A stretch of DNA of 45,872 nt. Origin: Billgrantia kenyensis (GTDB taxonomy: Bacteria; Pseudomonadota; Gammaproteobacteria; Pseudomonadales; Halomonadaceae). A program made the position numbers and the translations under genes. The number at the start of each line of letters is the position of its first letter. Position 1 is the stretch's first letter. Under the pieces are notes generated by a model. The model was not told where the DNA came from. It did no database searches and saw only the letters and a program-made list of their open reading frames with translations. The stretch lies in contig NZ_JACEFT010000032.1 of NCBI RefSeq assembly GCF_013697085.1, positions 1-45,872 on the forward strand, read 5' to 3'. Below, piece after piece: positions 7,150 to 16,252 of the stretch.

Positions 7150-10100
7150 ATGTTTGCCGGTTGGCTGCTGATTGCCGTATCGCTGCTCTATATCGCCATA
7201 CTGTTCGGCATCGCCTGGTGGGGGGATCGCAGTGCTCGCCGCCATGGTGCCAGCCGCAAGCGTCCGGTCATCTATATCCTGGCGCTGGCCATCTACTGCA
7301 CTTCATGGAGTTTCTACGGCGCGGTCGGCCAGGCAGCCACTGCCGGCTGGTCCTTCATCAGCATCTACGTCGGCCCCATACTGACCTTCCTGCTGTTCTG
7401 GCCGATCCTTGCCAAGATGATCCGCGTGGCCAAGCGCCAGAACAGTACTTCGATCGCCGACTTCATCGCTTCGCGCTATGGCAAGACGCAATCACTGGCC
7501 GCTTTTGCCAGCCTCGTCGCATTGATCGGCACGCTGCCCTACATCGCCCTGCAGCTTAAAGCCGTTGCAACGTCGTTCGCCCTGCTGACGGACGCCGCGG
7601 ATATTACCCATACCCCCATATTTGCCGATACGGCGTTCTTCGTGGCCGTGGTGATGGCGGCGTTTGCCATTCTGTTCGGCACGCGCCATACCGACGCCAC
7701 CGAACACCACGAGGGGCTGATTCACGCGGTCGCCTTCGAGTCGATGGTAAAGCTGTTGGCTTTCCTGCTGCTGGGTGCCTACGTGACCTGGGGCATGTTC
7801 GATGGCCTTGGCGAACTGATGGCTCTGGCCGACACCCAGTTGCAACTGCAGCGCCAGCTGGCCGACCAGGACTTCGGACGCGGCTTCTGGGCACAGACGC
7901 TGCTGGCGATGCTGGCCATCTTCTGCCTGCCGCGCCAGTTTCACGTTGCCGTGGTAGAGAACACCCACCCCAGCGATGCAGCCAAGGCGCGCTGGCTGTT
8001 TCCTCTCTATCTGGCGGCGTTTGCCTTCTTCATCCTGCCGATCGCCGCCGCCGGCCTGACCCTGTTCCCCGCCGGAACGGTGGAGCCCGACACCTTCGTC
8101 CTGGCGCTGCCCATGGCTGCCGACCAACAGTGGCTGACCCTGTTGACCTACATCGGCGGCTTCTCGGCCGCCACCGGCATGGTAATCGTGGCCACGGTAG
8201 CCGTGTCGATCATGATCTCCAACGAGATCGTGATTCCACTGCTGTTCCGCCTGCGCTGGCTGGATACACGCCCCCGCGACTACGGTCGCCTGGTCCTCCA
8301 GGCACGGCGCATCACCATCTGCGTGATCCTGGCCCTGGCCTATGGCTTCTATCATCTGATCGGCGAGTTCTCGTCACTGGCGTCGATCGGCATGCTCTCC
8401 TTCGCTGCGGCGGCCCAGTTCGCTCCGGCACTGCTCGGCGGCCTCTACTGGAAGCGCGGCAACCGGCTGGGCGTCATCTTCGGCATGAACGCCGGCTTTG
8501 CCATCTGGGCCTACAGCCTGCTGCTGCCGGCAATGATCCAGGGCGGCGTGCTGCCGGCGCACTGGCTCGATGGCGGTCCGCTCGGCCACCCCTGGCTGAC
8601 ACCGACGGCACTCTTCGGGTTGAACGTCGGCGACGGCTTCACCCATGGCGTCATGCTTTCACTCGGCGTCAATCTGTTCTGTTACATCTTCGTCTCCCAG
8701 ATCACCTCACAGCGCGTGGTCGAGCGGATTCAGGCCTCGCTGTTCGTCGACAGCGTCGAAACCCGCCAGACCTCGGTCAACCGCCCCTGGACCGGCGCCA
8801 CCACGGTGGGCGACCTCAAGGTACTGTGCGAGCGCTTTCTCGGTGCCGGCCAAGTGGCTCGCGCTTTCGACGACTATGCCAGGCGTAGTGGCAAGCCGCT
8901 GGAAGACGGCAACCGCGCTTCCATTGACGTGATCCAGTTCACCGAGCGTTTTCTTGCCTCGGTGCTTGGTGCCTCCTCGGCGCGCATCGTGGTCAACTCG
9001 GCGCTGCAGGGTCGCGGCATCGGCATTTCCGACGTGATCTCCATCGTCGACGAGGCCTCCCAGGTGCTGGAGTTCAACCGCGCCCTGCTGCAGGCCACCA
9101 TCGAGAACATCAACCAGGGCATCAGCGTAGTCGACCAGAACATGCGCCTGGTGGTGTGGAACCAGCGCTACCTGGAACTGTTCCGCTTCCCCGACCACCT
9201 GATCCGTGTCGGTGCACCGATCGACAAGATATTCCGCTACAACGCCCATAACGGCGAGTACGGACCCGGCGACCCGGAAGAGCATGTGCAGTTGCTGATC
9301 GACAACATCCGCGATGGCCAACCTCACCGCTACGTGCGCTATCGCCAGGACGGCAGCGTGCTCGAGGTGCAGGGCAATCCCATGCCGGGCGGCGGTTTCG
9401 TCTACACCTATCAGGACATCACCCAGCAGAAGCGCATCGAAGAGGCGCTGATCCGCTCGGAAAACAACATACGCATCTATACCGACAACGTGCCGGCGCT
9501 GATCGCCTATTTCGACAAGGAGTGCCGCTACCTTTTCACCAACCGGGCTTATGAACAGGCGTTCAGCATCGACCGCAACGAGGTCATCGGCAAGCACGTC
9601 AATAATGTCATCAGCGGCGAGATGGCCCGTGAGCGCGAGCCCTGGATCCGCCGGGCACTAGCCGGTGAACGGGTCAGTTTCGAGGTTTCGCTCTACCTCG
9701 GCGACGACCTGCGCTACATGCTGGTGACCTATACTCCGCACTTCGGCGACAGCGGTGCGATCCTCGGCTTCTTCGCGCTCTACCAGGACATTACCGAACG
9801 CCGTCTGGCAGAAATTGCGCTCAAGGAGACCAACGAGACGCTCGAGGAGCGTGTGCGTGAGCGTACCCAGGCGCTATCGGAAGCCAACGCCTTGCTACGT
9901 CAGGAAAACCGGGTTCGCGCCGAAGCGGAGCAGGCGCTGCGCCAGGCCAAGCAGGTCGCCGAGGATGCCAATGCGTCAAAGACCCGCTTCCTTGCCGCTG
10001 CCAGCCACGACCTGCTGCAGCCCTTGAACGCGGCGAGGCTGTTCACTTCGGCCCTCTCTCACGAGACAGACGCCAACGACATGAAGCGCACCATCGGCCA

Positions 10101-11097
10101 CATCGACAACTCGTTGCAGGCCGCCGAAGAACTCCTGGGCACCCTGCTGGATATTTCCAAGCTCGATGCTGGTGCCCTCACCCCGCGCCGCAGCCACTTC
10201 GCCCTGGCCGATATCTTCCGCCCGCTGCGCGCCGAGTTCGAGGTCATGGCCGAGGAGCGCGGCCTTGACCTCGTCGTGGTACCGACCCGCGCCTGGGTCG
10301 ACAGCGACCCACAGATGCTGCGGAGAATCGTTCAGAACTTCCTGTCGAACGCGTTGCGCTACACCCAGGAGGGCCGTGTCCTGCTGGGCTGCCGCCGCCG
10401 TGGATCACGCCTGACGATCGAGGTATGGGACTCGGGGCCAGGCATCCCCGAATCCAAGCAGGCCGAGATCTTCCAGGAATTCCGCCGCCTGGACCAGGCC
10501 TCGCGACACAAGGAGAGCGAGAAAGGATTGGGACTGGGGCTCTCCATTGCCGATCGCATGAGCCGCGTGCTCGACCATCCCATCAAGGTCTTTTCCCAGG
10601 AGGGCAAAGGCACCATGTTCTCGGTCAGTATCCCGCGGGTGGCGGAACGCAGTGCCGTGGAGCAGGCCGAGGAGGCCGCTTCACCGCGCCGGGCGGGCAA
10701 CAAGCTGGTGGGGACCCGCATCCTGTGCATCGACAACGAAACCCTCATCCTCGAGGGCATGAAGGCGATGCTTGCCGGCTGGGGCTGCGACGTCTATACC
10801 GCCACCACCATCGGCGGCGCCAAGTCGGTACTGCGCAACCTCGACGGCGAGCCGGACGCCATCCTGGCCGACTATCACCTGGACAACGAAGTGACCGGAC
10901 TGATGGCCCTGGAGGCGCTGAGCGAGCGATTGGAAGGTGCGGTGCCGGGCATCGTGATTACCGCCGACCGCACTGAGGAGGTGGCCGAGGAAGTTCGCCG
11001 CAGCGGCTATCACCTGCTGCAGAAGCCGGTACGTCCCGCCGCCCTGCGTGCGCTGCTGACCCGCACGCTGCAGGCCAGCCGGGCGCCTAGCGCCTAG
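7150..11097 (+). CDS. crbS: SLC5-fused hybrid sensor histidine kinase CrbS (MxtR-like)
   Basis: CrbS is a membrane sensor for acetate-related signals that phosphorylates CrbR. The 1315-aa protein has an SLC5 symporter-like domain with about 13 helices (1-520), a STAC-type linker (about 545-640), two PAS domains (about 644-760 and 768-885) and a coiled coil (886-945). Then come the HisKA domain with AASHDLLQPLN (His953), the ATPase domain (N box around 1062, DSGPG 1095, GLGLGLS 1127) and a C-terminal receiver (Asp1241, Lys1292). The receiver has IDNE where DD is more usual. The ATG at 7150 follows GGGGGGAGAAAGC; a TTG at 7132 is less likely. It converges on crbR, with a shared terminator between them. 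The unrelated CbrA also carries SLC5, but the acetate genes and the LuxR-type partner favour CrbS. Confidence 0.9.
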   Translation: MFAGWLLIAVSLLYIAILFGIAWWGDRSARRHGASRKRPVIYILALAIYCTSWSFYGAVGQAATAGWSFISIYVGPILTFLLFWPILAKMIRVAKRQNSTSIADFIASRYGKTQSLAAFASLVALIGTLPYIALQLKAVATSFALLTDAADITHTPIFADTAFFVAVVMAAFAILFGTRHTDATEHHEGLIHAVAFESMVKLLAFLLLGAYVTWGMFDGLGELMALADTQLQLQRQLADQDFGRGFWAQTLLAMLAIFCLPRQFHVAVVENTHPSDAAKARWLFPLYLAAFAFFILPIAAAGLTLFPAGTVEPDTFVLALPMAADQQWLTLLTYIGGFSAATGMVIVATVAVSIMISNEIVIPLLFRLRWLDTRPRDYGRLVLQARRITICVILALAYGFYHLIGEFSSLASIGMLSFAAAAQFAPALLGGLYWKRGNRLGVIFGMNAGFAIWAYSLLLPAMIQGGVLPAHWLDGGPLGHPWLTPTALFGLNVGDGFTHGVMLSLGVNLFCYIFVSQITSQRVVERIQASLFVDSVETRQTSVNRPWTGATTVGDLKVLCERFLGAGQVARAFDDYARRSGKPLEDGNRASIDVIQFTERFLASVLGASSARIVVNSALQGRGIGISDVISIVDEASQVLEFNRALLQATIENINQGISVVDQNMRLVVWNQRYLELFRFPDHLIRVGAPIDKIFRYNAHNGEYGPGDPEEHVQLLIDNIRDGQPHRYVRYRQDGSVLEVQGNPMPGGGFVYTYQDITQQKRIEEALIRSENNIRIYTDNVPALIAYFDKECRYLFTNRAYEQAFSIDRNEVIGKHVNNVISGEMAREREPWIRRALAGERVSFEVSLYLGDDLRYMLVTYTPHFGDSGAILGFFALYQDITERRLAEIALKETNETLEERVRERTQALSEANALLRQENRVRAEAEQALRQAKQVAEDANASKTRFLAAASHDLLQPLNAARLFTSALSHETDANDMKRTIGHIDNSLQAAEELLGTLLDISKLDAGALTPRRSHFALADIFRPLRAEFEVMAEERGLDLVVVPTRAWVDSDPQMLRRIVQNFLSNALRYTQEGRVLLGCRRRGSRLTIEVWDSGPGIPESKQAEIFQEFRRLDQASRHKESEKGLGLGLSIADRMSRVLDHPIKVFSQEGKGTMFSVSIPRVAERSAVEQAEEAASPRRAGNKLVGTRILCIDNETLILEGMKAMLAGWGCDVYTATTIGGAKSVLRNLDGEPDAILADYHLDNEVTGLMALEALSERLEGAVPGIVITADRTEEVAEEVRRSGYHLLQKPVRPAALRALLTRTLQASRAPSA

Positions 11098-11126
11098 TGC
11101 AAGGCGGCAGCGACCCTCCAAACGCG

Positions 11127-11161
11127 AAACCGCCACCGTGGCTTGGCCACGGTGGCGGTTT
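11127..11161. terminator. bidirectional terminator between crbS and crbR
   Basis: AAACCGCCACCGTGGC (11127-11142) and GCCACGGTGGCGGTTT (11146-11161) form a perfect 16-bp stem around TTG. T residues on the right and A residues on the left let it act for both convergent genes. Confidence 0.85.
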
Positions 11162-11221
11162 TCTGCGTCGGCTCACGGCCTTACGCCTGGAAGGCGGTGA
11201 GTGCCTGGCCTGTGAGGCAGT

Positions 11222-11884
11222 TCAGGACTCGACCTTGGGCGGCTCCACCTCGAGTTTCTGGGCGGCAATCACCGCCTGGGTACGCGAGTGCACGCCCAGC
11301 TTGCGCAAAATGGCGGTGACGTGGGCCTTGATGGTGGCTTCGGAAACATTCAGCTCATAGGCAATCTGCTTGTTGAGCAGGCCTTCCGTCAGCATGTTGA
11401 GTACCCGGAACTGCTGCGGCGTCAGCGAGGCGATGGCCTCGGCGAAGCGAGTCTCCTCCTCGTTGGCGTCGCCCAGGGAATCCGCCAGCTCCTGGGGCAG
11501 CCATACCTCGCCGTCGAGGATCTCGCCCACCGCCTCGGCGATCAGCTGCAGGGAAGAGGATTTGGGGATGAAGCCGGAAGCGCCATAATCGATGGCTCGT
11601 CGTACGACATGCGGCTCGTCGCTGCCGGAGACCACCGCAACGGGTATGTCGGGTGTCTGGCCTCGCAGCTGGATCAAACCGGAGAAGCCATGCGCTCCGG
11701 GCATATGCAGATCGAGCAGGATCAGGTCGGCATCGGGATGACGCGTCACTACCTCGCAGGTCGCCTCCATGGTGTCGGCTTCGACGATTTCGGCCTGGGG
11801 CGCCAGCTGTCGCAGCGCCTGCGTCAGCGCTGCACGGAACAGCGGATGGTCATCGGCGACGATGAATTTCTGGGCTAATGCCAT
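11222..11884 (-). CDS. crbR: LuxR-type response regulator CrbR (ErdR-like)
   Basis: This 220-aa cytoplasmic transcription activator has a receiver domain with Asp11-Asp12 and phospho-acceptor Asp58 (LLDLHMPG). Its C-terminal LuxR/GerE helix-turn-helix is at about 150-210 (LTPQQFRVLNMLTEG ... VSEATIKAHVTAILRKL). The start at 11884 has GGAGGAGAATCC directly upstream. CrbR-type regulators activate acs and acetate symporter genes in Vibrio and Pseudomonas. Here both targets lie in the same window and share a palindromic motif. It is convergent with crbS, not in one operon with it. Confidence 0.9.
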   Translation of the reverse strand: MALAQKFIVADDHPLFRAALTQALRQLAPQAEIVEADTMEATCEVVTRHPDADLILLDLHMPGAHGFSGLIQLRGQTPDIPVAVVSGSDEPHVVRRAIDYGASGFIPKSSSLQLIAEAVGEILDGEVWLPQELADSLGDANEEETRFAEAIASLTPQQFRVLNMLTEGLLNKQIAYELNVSEATIKAHVTAILRKLGVHSRTQAVIAAQKLEVEPPKVES

Positions 11885-12227
11885 GGATTCTCCTCCGGTT
11901 CCATTAGCAGGGGCCTGAGGCCGCCACATCGGGCTCTGCGATACGATTACCGCATGTTACCCCATGCGTGAAAGCTTCCCAAGCGTATACGACAGATTGT
12001 CGACAAACGATATAACCTCCTCCTCTCACTGTAGTGCTTCGGCGCCTACCGCTGGAGCTTGCGACATCTTTCATTTCACTCGGATACAGCAACGCTCTTG
12101 CAGGGTGTTTCATGCGACTTCTATCTTCAAGAACGATGGCAGACGCCATCGGCGCCGGATACCCGGCGACGGTAAATGGACGTACGAATGCATGGGCGAC
12201 CATGCGGGAAGAGTCAAGGAGATTTGC
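11885..12227. other. 343-base gap between crbR and the KGG-repeat gene
   Basis: This is a divergent upstream region for crbR (leftward) and the KGG gene (rightward). I see no gene and no copy of the TAGAC motif. A small dyad CGCATG-N6-CATGCG lies near 11952-11969. AAGGAG at 12216-12221 is the ribosome site of the KGG gene. No clear sigma-70 promoter was found. Confidence 0.5.
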
Positions 12228-12512
12228 ATGGCACAGCGCAACCAGAACCCCGGCAACTTCGCCAACGATCCGAAGAAAGCCTCCGAGGCCGGTCAGAAAG
12301 GCGGCCAACGCAGCAGCGGCAACTTCGCTAACGATCCGCAGAAGGCCTCCGAGGCCGGACAGAAAGGCGGCCGCAACAGCAGTGGCAATTTCGCCAACGA
12401 CCCCAAGAAAGCCTCCCAGGCCGGACAGAAAGGCGGCCAGAACAGCAGTGGCAATTTCGCCCACGATCCAAAGAAAGCCTCCCAGGCAGGGCGCAAGGGC
12501 GGTAAGCGCTAG
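12228..12512 (+). CDS. KGG-repeat stress-induced protein (YciG/Con-10-like)
   Basis: This 94-aa, very hydrophilic, Gly/Lys/Asn/Ser-rich protein is made almost wholly of four copies of a 22-residue unit, GNFANDPKKASEAGQKGGxxSS, starting at residues 9, 31, 53 and 75; the last is shortened and ends GRKGGKR. This is the KGG motif of small stress proteins such as E. coli YciG and fungal Con-10. They are associated with stationary phase, desiccation or osmotic stress and have no known enzymatic role. The ATG at 12228 has AAGGAG seven bases upstream. A rho-independent terminator follows, so it is a single-gene unit. Likely intrinsically disordered. Confidence 0.88.
   Translation: MAQRNQNPGNFANDPKKASEAGQKGGQRSSGNFANDPQKASEAGQKGGRNSSGNFANDPKKASQAGQKGGQNSSGNFAHDPKKASQAGRKGGKR
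12252..12509 (+). repeat. four in-frame 66-base tandem repeats within the KGG gene
   Basis: Unit starts are 12252, 12318, 12384 and 12450. The units are highly similar at the DNA level, so slippage or unequal recombination could change copy number without breaking the frame. Confidence 0.85.
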
Positions 12513-12530
12513 ACGCTCTGTCCGGTATAG

Positions 12531-12554
12531 AGGCCGCCAGTGCACTGGCGGCCT
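12531..12554 (+). terminator. terminator of the KGG-repeat gene
   Basis: AGGCCGCCAG (12531-12540) pairs with CTGGCGGCCT (12545-12554) around TGCA, followed by TCTTG. The T tract is short. It also separates the gene from the convergent CocE-type hydrolase gene. Confidence 0.7.
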
Positions 12555-12628
12555 TCTTGTGGGTTCGAGGCTGTGTCCGCAAGAGGCATCCGCATAAATC
12601 CTGCCCGATTCGGCACAGTACGGTTCGA

Positions 12629-14689
12629 CTACATGTGATCGCGGGGAATGACTTTTTCCCAGTTCTTGGAGAAAACGCGGTAGTCGTCCTCGTAGGCATC
12701 GAGCTGGGCATGGATGAAGAAGTGGCCCTCATCGCAAGTCAGTACGGTGCGGGTGTAAACTTCCACGTTCCAGTCATCACGCTTGAACGAGCGCTCGGTA
12801 TAGGTCTCGCCACGCGCCGAGGTGAAGTCGTCGTTGAAGGTGCTGTACCACTCGCGGGTACTGCGGCGCACTTCGGTACCGATATCCTCGATGCGGAAGT
12901 GCCCCTGGTCGTTGATCACCTCCAGAGTCGATTCCTTGGTCGCCAGGTCACGGTGCAGCAACCAGTTGTGATCGCTGGCGGCGTAGTTCTGGACCTTGAT
13001 CGGCGGCGCCTCCTCGGGCTCGAAGAATTCGGGCAGGCGGTTATCCTCCTCGCCAGGCGTCCGCTCGGGCAGGATCAGTGCGCTGCTGTCAGGGTAAATA
13101 TCGACCTGAGCCGGCGCCGGCGGTAGCCAGGCCAGCGGCCAGTAGGAGGTCGAGATCGAGACCCGCAGCTGATGCCCTGGCGGAAAGCGCTGGGCAATGC
13201 CGTTCATGGGGATGCGCACCCGATAGCGCCGGTGAGGCACCAGCGGTTCGGGGTTGGCATCGCTGTCGCGATGCGACAGGTTGAGCAGTCCGTAGGTGAC
13301 TCGGGTCGACTTGCCGTCAGGCGCCACATCCGAGAGTCGAACGGCGAGCATCGCCTGGGGCTTGTTGCTGGAGATTTCGAGCTCCAGCTCCGGCACACCG
13401 AAGATATCCAGAGCCTCGGCCAGCTGACGGCTGCTGAAGATCAGCGAACCGCCATCCTCCTCGCGCTGATCGCCCGGCAGGTCTGGAGTGGCGGCATAGG
13501 AACACCACTTGCCCGCTGCCAGGCCCACGCTGAGTGGCGACTGCAGCGCCAGAGCTCTCTCCTGCCCCTCCCGCTGGTGCGGACCACCATGGCCCTCGCC
13601 CATATGAATGGTGTAGGGGCCGAGCCCGTAGCGACGCTCCCGGATATTGGCCGAGGGCCAGCCGGACTCGCCGATCCAACGACCCGGCCGCTGCTCATAT
13701 GAGGTGTCGGGCGGCACGCTGTCCTGCTCCCAGGCCCTCAGCATGGGTTCGTCCATGATGCCGGTGTCCCTGCCCTTGAGCCAGTGATCCCACCAGCGCA
13801 GCGCTTCCTGAAGAAAGCCGATGGCCGGCCCTGGCATACCCTGGTGGGGGTACTTGTGTCCCCAGGGTCCAATCAGCCCCTTGCGCGGCACCTCGAGATG
13901 CTGCATCAGGCGCAGCACGGTGTTGGTGAAACCGTCGGCCCAGCCGCCGACGGCATAGACCGGGCACTGTATCGCGGCATAGTTCTCGTTGACCGAACTG
14001 GTCGACCAATAGGGGCCGCGGCGCTGGTGCTCGAGCCAGGGCTCGAGCCACAGACCGCTGTTCTCCATGCGGTCGAACCACATGTCGCGCCAGCGGTTGC
14101 CGACGATCTGCGGGTCCGGCGGCAAAGTATTGAAGGCGAACATCACCGTGGCCTCGGAGAGGTTGTCGCCGAGCAGGCAGCCGCCCATGTAGTGCATGTT
14201 GTCCGCGTAGAGGTCGTCGCTCGAACAGAGGCTGATGATTGCCTTGAGCGCCGCTGGTTGCTTGGCCGCCACCTGCAGGCTGTTGAAGCCGCCCCAGGAG
14301 ATGCCCATCATGCCGACATTGCCGTCGCACCAGGACTGCTCGGCAATCCAGGCGATGGCATCCACGCCATCCTCCTGCTCGAGCTGGGTGTACTCGTCGG
14401 TGAGCACGCCATCCGAGTCGCCGCTGCCGCGCATATCGACACGAATACAGACATAGCCGTGCCCGGCCAGGTAGGCATGATTGGTGTCGCGGGCACGAGT
14501 GATGTCGCGCTTGCGATAGGGAATGTACTCCAGGATCGCCGGCATCGGCGTCCGCTCTGCCTCCTCCGGCAGCCAGATCCTGGCGGCCAGCTGGGCTCCA
14601 TCGCGCATCGGGATGAAGACGTTCTCTATTTCGCGAACCTGGTAGGGAAACGAGTCTACGACACTCACAGCGCCTCCTTGCTGGTTCAT
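12629..14689 (-). CDS. CocE/NonD-family alpha/beta hydrolase (X-Pro dipeptidyl-peptidase S15 type)
   Basis: This 686-aa serine hydrolase is expected to cleave an ester or amide (acyl-peptide or amino-acid ester type); the substrate is unknown. The alpha/beta core (about 20-300) has nucleophile Ser131 in GISWGG, probable Asp252 (GGWADG) and His278 (GPWGHK). A jelly-roll C-terminal domain of the X-Pro peptidase type follows (about 330-570), then about 110 extra residues (570-686) rich in aromatic and charged residues. Typical CocE enzymes are nearer 550-600 aa. No signal peptide is seen, so it should be cytoplasmic. Its start overlaps the ATP-grasp stop (ATGA), a sign of translational coupling, and the pair probably shares one pathway. 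Confidence 0.85.
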   Translation of the reverse strand: MNQQGGAVSVVDSFPYQVREIENVFIPMRDGAQLAARIWLPEEAERTPMPAILEYIPYRKRDITRARDTNHAYLAGHGYVCIRVDMRGSGDSDGVLTDEYTQLEQEDGVDAIAWIAEQSWCDGNVGMMGISWGGFNSLQVAAKQPAALKAIISLCSSDDLYADNMHYMGGCLLGDNLSEATVMFAFNTLPPDPQIVGNRWRDMWFDRMENSGLWLEPWLEHQRRGPYWSTSSVNENYAAIQCPVYAVGGWADGFTNTVLRLMQHLEVPRKGLIGPWGHKYPHQGMPGPAIGFLQEALRWWDHWLKGRDTGIMDEPMLRAWEQDSVPPDTSYEQRPGRWIGESGWPSANIRERRYGLGPYTIHMGEGHGGPHQREGQERALALQSPLSVGLAAGKWCSYAATPDLPGDQREEDGGSLIFSSRQLAEALDIFGVPELELEISSNKPQAMLAVRLSDVAPDGKSTRVTYGLLNLSHRDSDANPEPLVPHRRYRVRIPMNGIAQRFPPGHQLRVSISTSYWPLAWLPPAPAQVDIYPDSSALILPERTPGEEDNRLPEFFEPEEAPPIKVQNYAASDHNWLLHRDLATKESTLEVINDQGHFRIEDIGTEVRRSTREWYSTFNDDFTSARGETYTERSFKRDDWNVEVYTRTVLTCDEGHFFIHAQLDAYEDDYRVFSKNWEKVIPRDHM

Positions 14690-15975
14690 TCAGTGGGTTC
14701 GATCTCGAACTGCAGCGCCTCCAGGCAGGCCTTGTAGCGCTGCTCGATCTGCTCGTGATCCTCTCCCGCAACATAGAGGGTTCCCAGGCGATAGCTAAAG
14801 CTGTCCTGGTGCATCAGGTCGCCAAGACGCATGCCCGGCTCCACGTCGATCCTTACCTTGGTACCGGGAAACCGCCTGGTGAGGGTCTCGATCTCCTCTT
14901 CGCTCGGTACACGCTTGACGATGCCGTCCCTGTGTTCGTAGGGGATGTAGCATTTGGCAGCCACGGCAGCGACGCCCTGTCGGTTGGCCAGAGACGGCCG
15001 CTCGCCAAAGGCGATGTTCACGGCAACCTCATGATTGGACATGCCGTCGACCATGATGAAGATCTCACTGTGAGACTGGGAGATCCGCGTATTGACCTCG
15101 ATCAGCCACAGCTTGTCCTGCTCCTCGTTCCACATGAACTCGGCGTTGAAGCAGCCGTTGTCGTAGCCGATATGCTCTAGGAAGCGGCGCGATACATCGA
15201 TCATCTGACGGTGGATCCGCTCAGGCAGGTTGCTGGGATACTCCATGCGGTCGTAGGGAATATCCTTGTTGACCGAATTGGGCTGAGCAATGATGCCGTG
15301 AACGTTGAACTCGCCATGGTAGACCGTGCCTTCGGGGGCGCCCTGCACCCCGGAGACGATCTGCTCGGCGATGCAGGAGTTGCCGTCCATATGCTGGATT
15401 TCGGGCGGCAGCTCAGCGTGGCGCAGCGCCTCGTTGAACGGATCGCCGAGCTTGCGTATCCCCTGGCGAATCTCCCGGATGGCGGCATCGAACTGTTCGT
15501 CGTTCTCGATCTTGAAGCCCAGATGCGAGGAAAACGCCTTGACCGGCTTGATCCAGAACGGATAGTCCAGCGTGACCTGGGAAAGCGGATCATCGGCGAA
15601 GGGATCGACGCCGCAGAAGTCCGGCACGACTTCGGGGATGACCTTCTGCTGTTCGAGCCGGCTCCAGTACTTGTGCTCGCACTTGAGTACGCTCTCCACC
15701 GAAGGCGCAGGAATATCGTGCTCCCGGCACAGAATGGGTACCAATACGCTGGTGGGAAAATCCCATTGAGCCACGATGGCATCGATGCAACCGTCGAAGG
15801 CTTCGAGCTTGCGACGCGCCTCGTCAAGCAAGGCATCGAAGGAAAAGCTGGGTGATTCGACAGCCGCCTTGACCGACAGCAGGCTGTGTACCTTGAACTG
15901 GTCAGCGTATCGCAAGGTTTCCAGCTCTTCGCGCTGCTGTTCTTCCAGCGCGACGACAAAGATGTTCCGCTTCAT
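14686..15975 (-). CDS. ATP-grasp domain ligase of unknown substrate
   Basis: This 429-aa cytoplasmic protein belongs to the ATP-grasp fold of carboxylate-amine/thiol ligases. Lys143 (FWIKPVKAFSS) fits the ATP-binding lysine, and Glu293 with Asn295 (LIEVNTRISQSH) are the metal-binding residues. The N-terminal 90 residues look like the pre-ATP-grasp domain. The layout resembles peptide- or amide-forming ligases, such as L-amino-acid ligases, rather than biotin carboxylase. The ATG at 15975 with GGAGATGG upstream is preferred over the longer TTG frame to 16083. It is first of two genes, overlapping the S15 hydrolase by four bases. A make-and-cleave pair for a small peptide or amide is plausible but not shown. 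Confidence 0.82.
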   Translation of the reverse strand: MKRNIFVVALEEQQREELETLRYADQFKVHSLLSVKAAVESPSFSFDALLDEARRKLEAFDGCIDAIVAQWDFPTSVLVPILCREHDIPAPSVESVLKCEHKYWSRLEQQKVIPEVVPDFCGVDPFADDPLSQVTLDYPFWIKPVKAFSSHLGFKIENDEQFDAAIREIRQGIRKLGDPFNEALRHAELPPEIQHMDGNSCIAEQIVSGVQGAPEGTVYHGEFNVHGIIAQPNSVNKDIPYDRMEYPSNLPERIHRQMIDVSRRFLEHIGYDNGCFNAEFMWNEEQDKLWLIEVNTRISQSHSEIFIMVDGMSNHEVAVNIAFGERPSLANRQGVAAVAAKCYIPYEHRDGIVKRVPSEEEIETLTRRFPGTKVRIDVEPGMRLGDLMHQDSFSYRLGTLYVAGEDHEQIEQRYKACLEALQFEIEPTE

Positions 15976-16252
15976 TGATCCATCTCCATGACGATAGCGG
16001 TGGGAGACACACGGTGCGTCTCCCCTGAAATTCCCTTTACCCTTCTCAAGATATCGGCCTGCCCACTCGGGTTCCATGGTCAAGACGATTCTTTACCCAT
16101 GAGCACGCTGAGGAAACACAACGGAACCCAAGATGACGGATCGGCCAGTCTGCAAGGCACGATTCCTGAGCGGGCCTTTGCACCTTGGAAGTGCGCAGCT
16201 AGGCTGATGATGTGGCTTTGTGTCGGAAACTCAGCGGCCAAGGATGGAGCCG

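Noticed and set aside
12252..12509. Regular direct repeats that might suggest a CRISPR array
   Set aside because: Units of 66 bases are contiguous, in frame and coding, without unique spacers.
11904..12545. A 213-codon minus-strand frame with hydrophobic Leu/Ala repeats opposite the KGG gene
   Set aside because: Its repeats are simply the reverse reading of the KGG tandem units, and it overlaps the crbR start region. The plus-strand product is a recognised family with a ribosome site and terminator.
13695..14774. 359-codon frame overlapping the hydrolase and ATP-grasp genes on the same strand
   Set aside because: It is an Arg/Ala-rich out-of-frame shadow of the hydrolase, with no domain or ribosome site.
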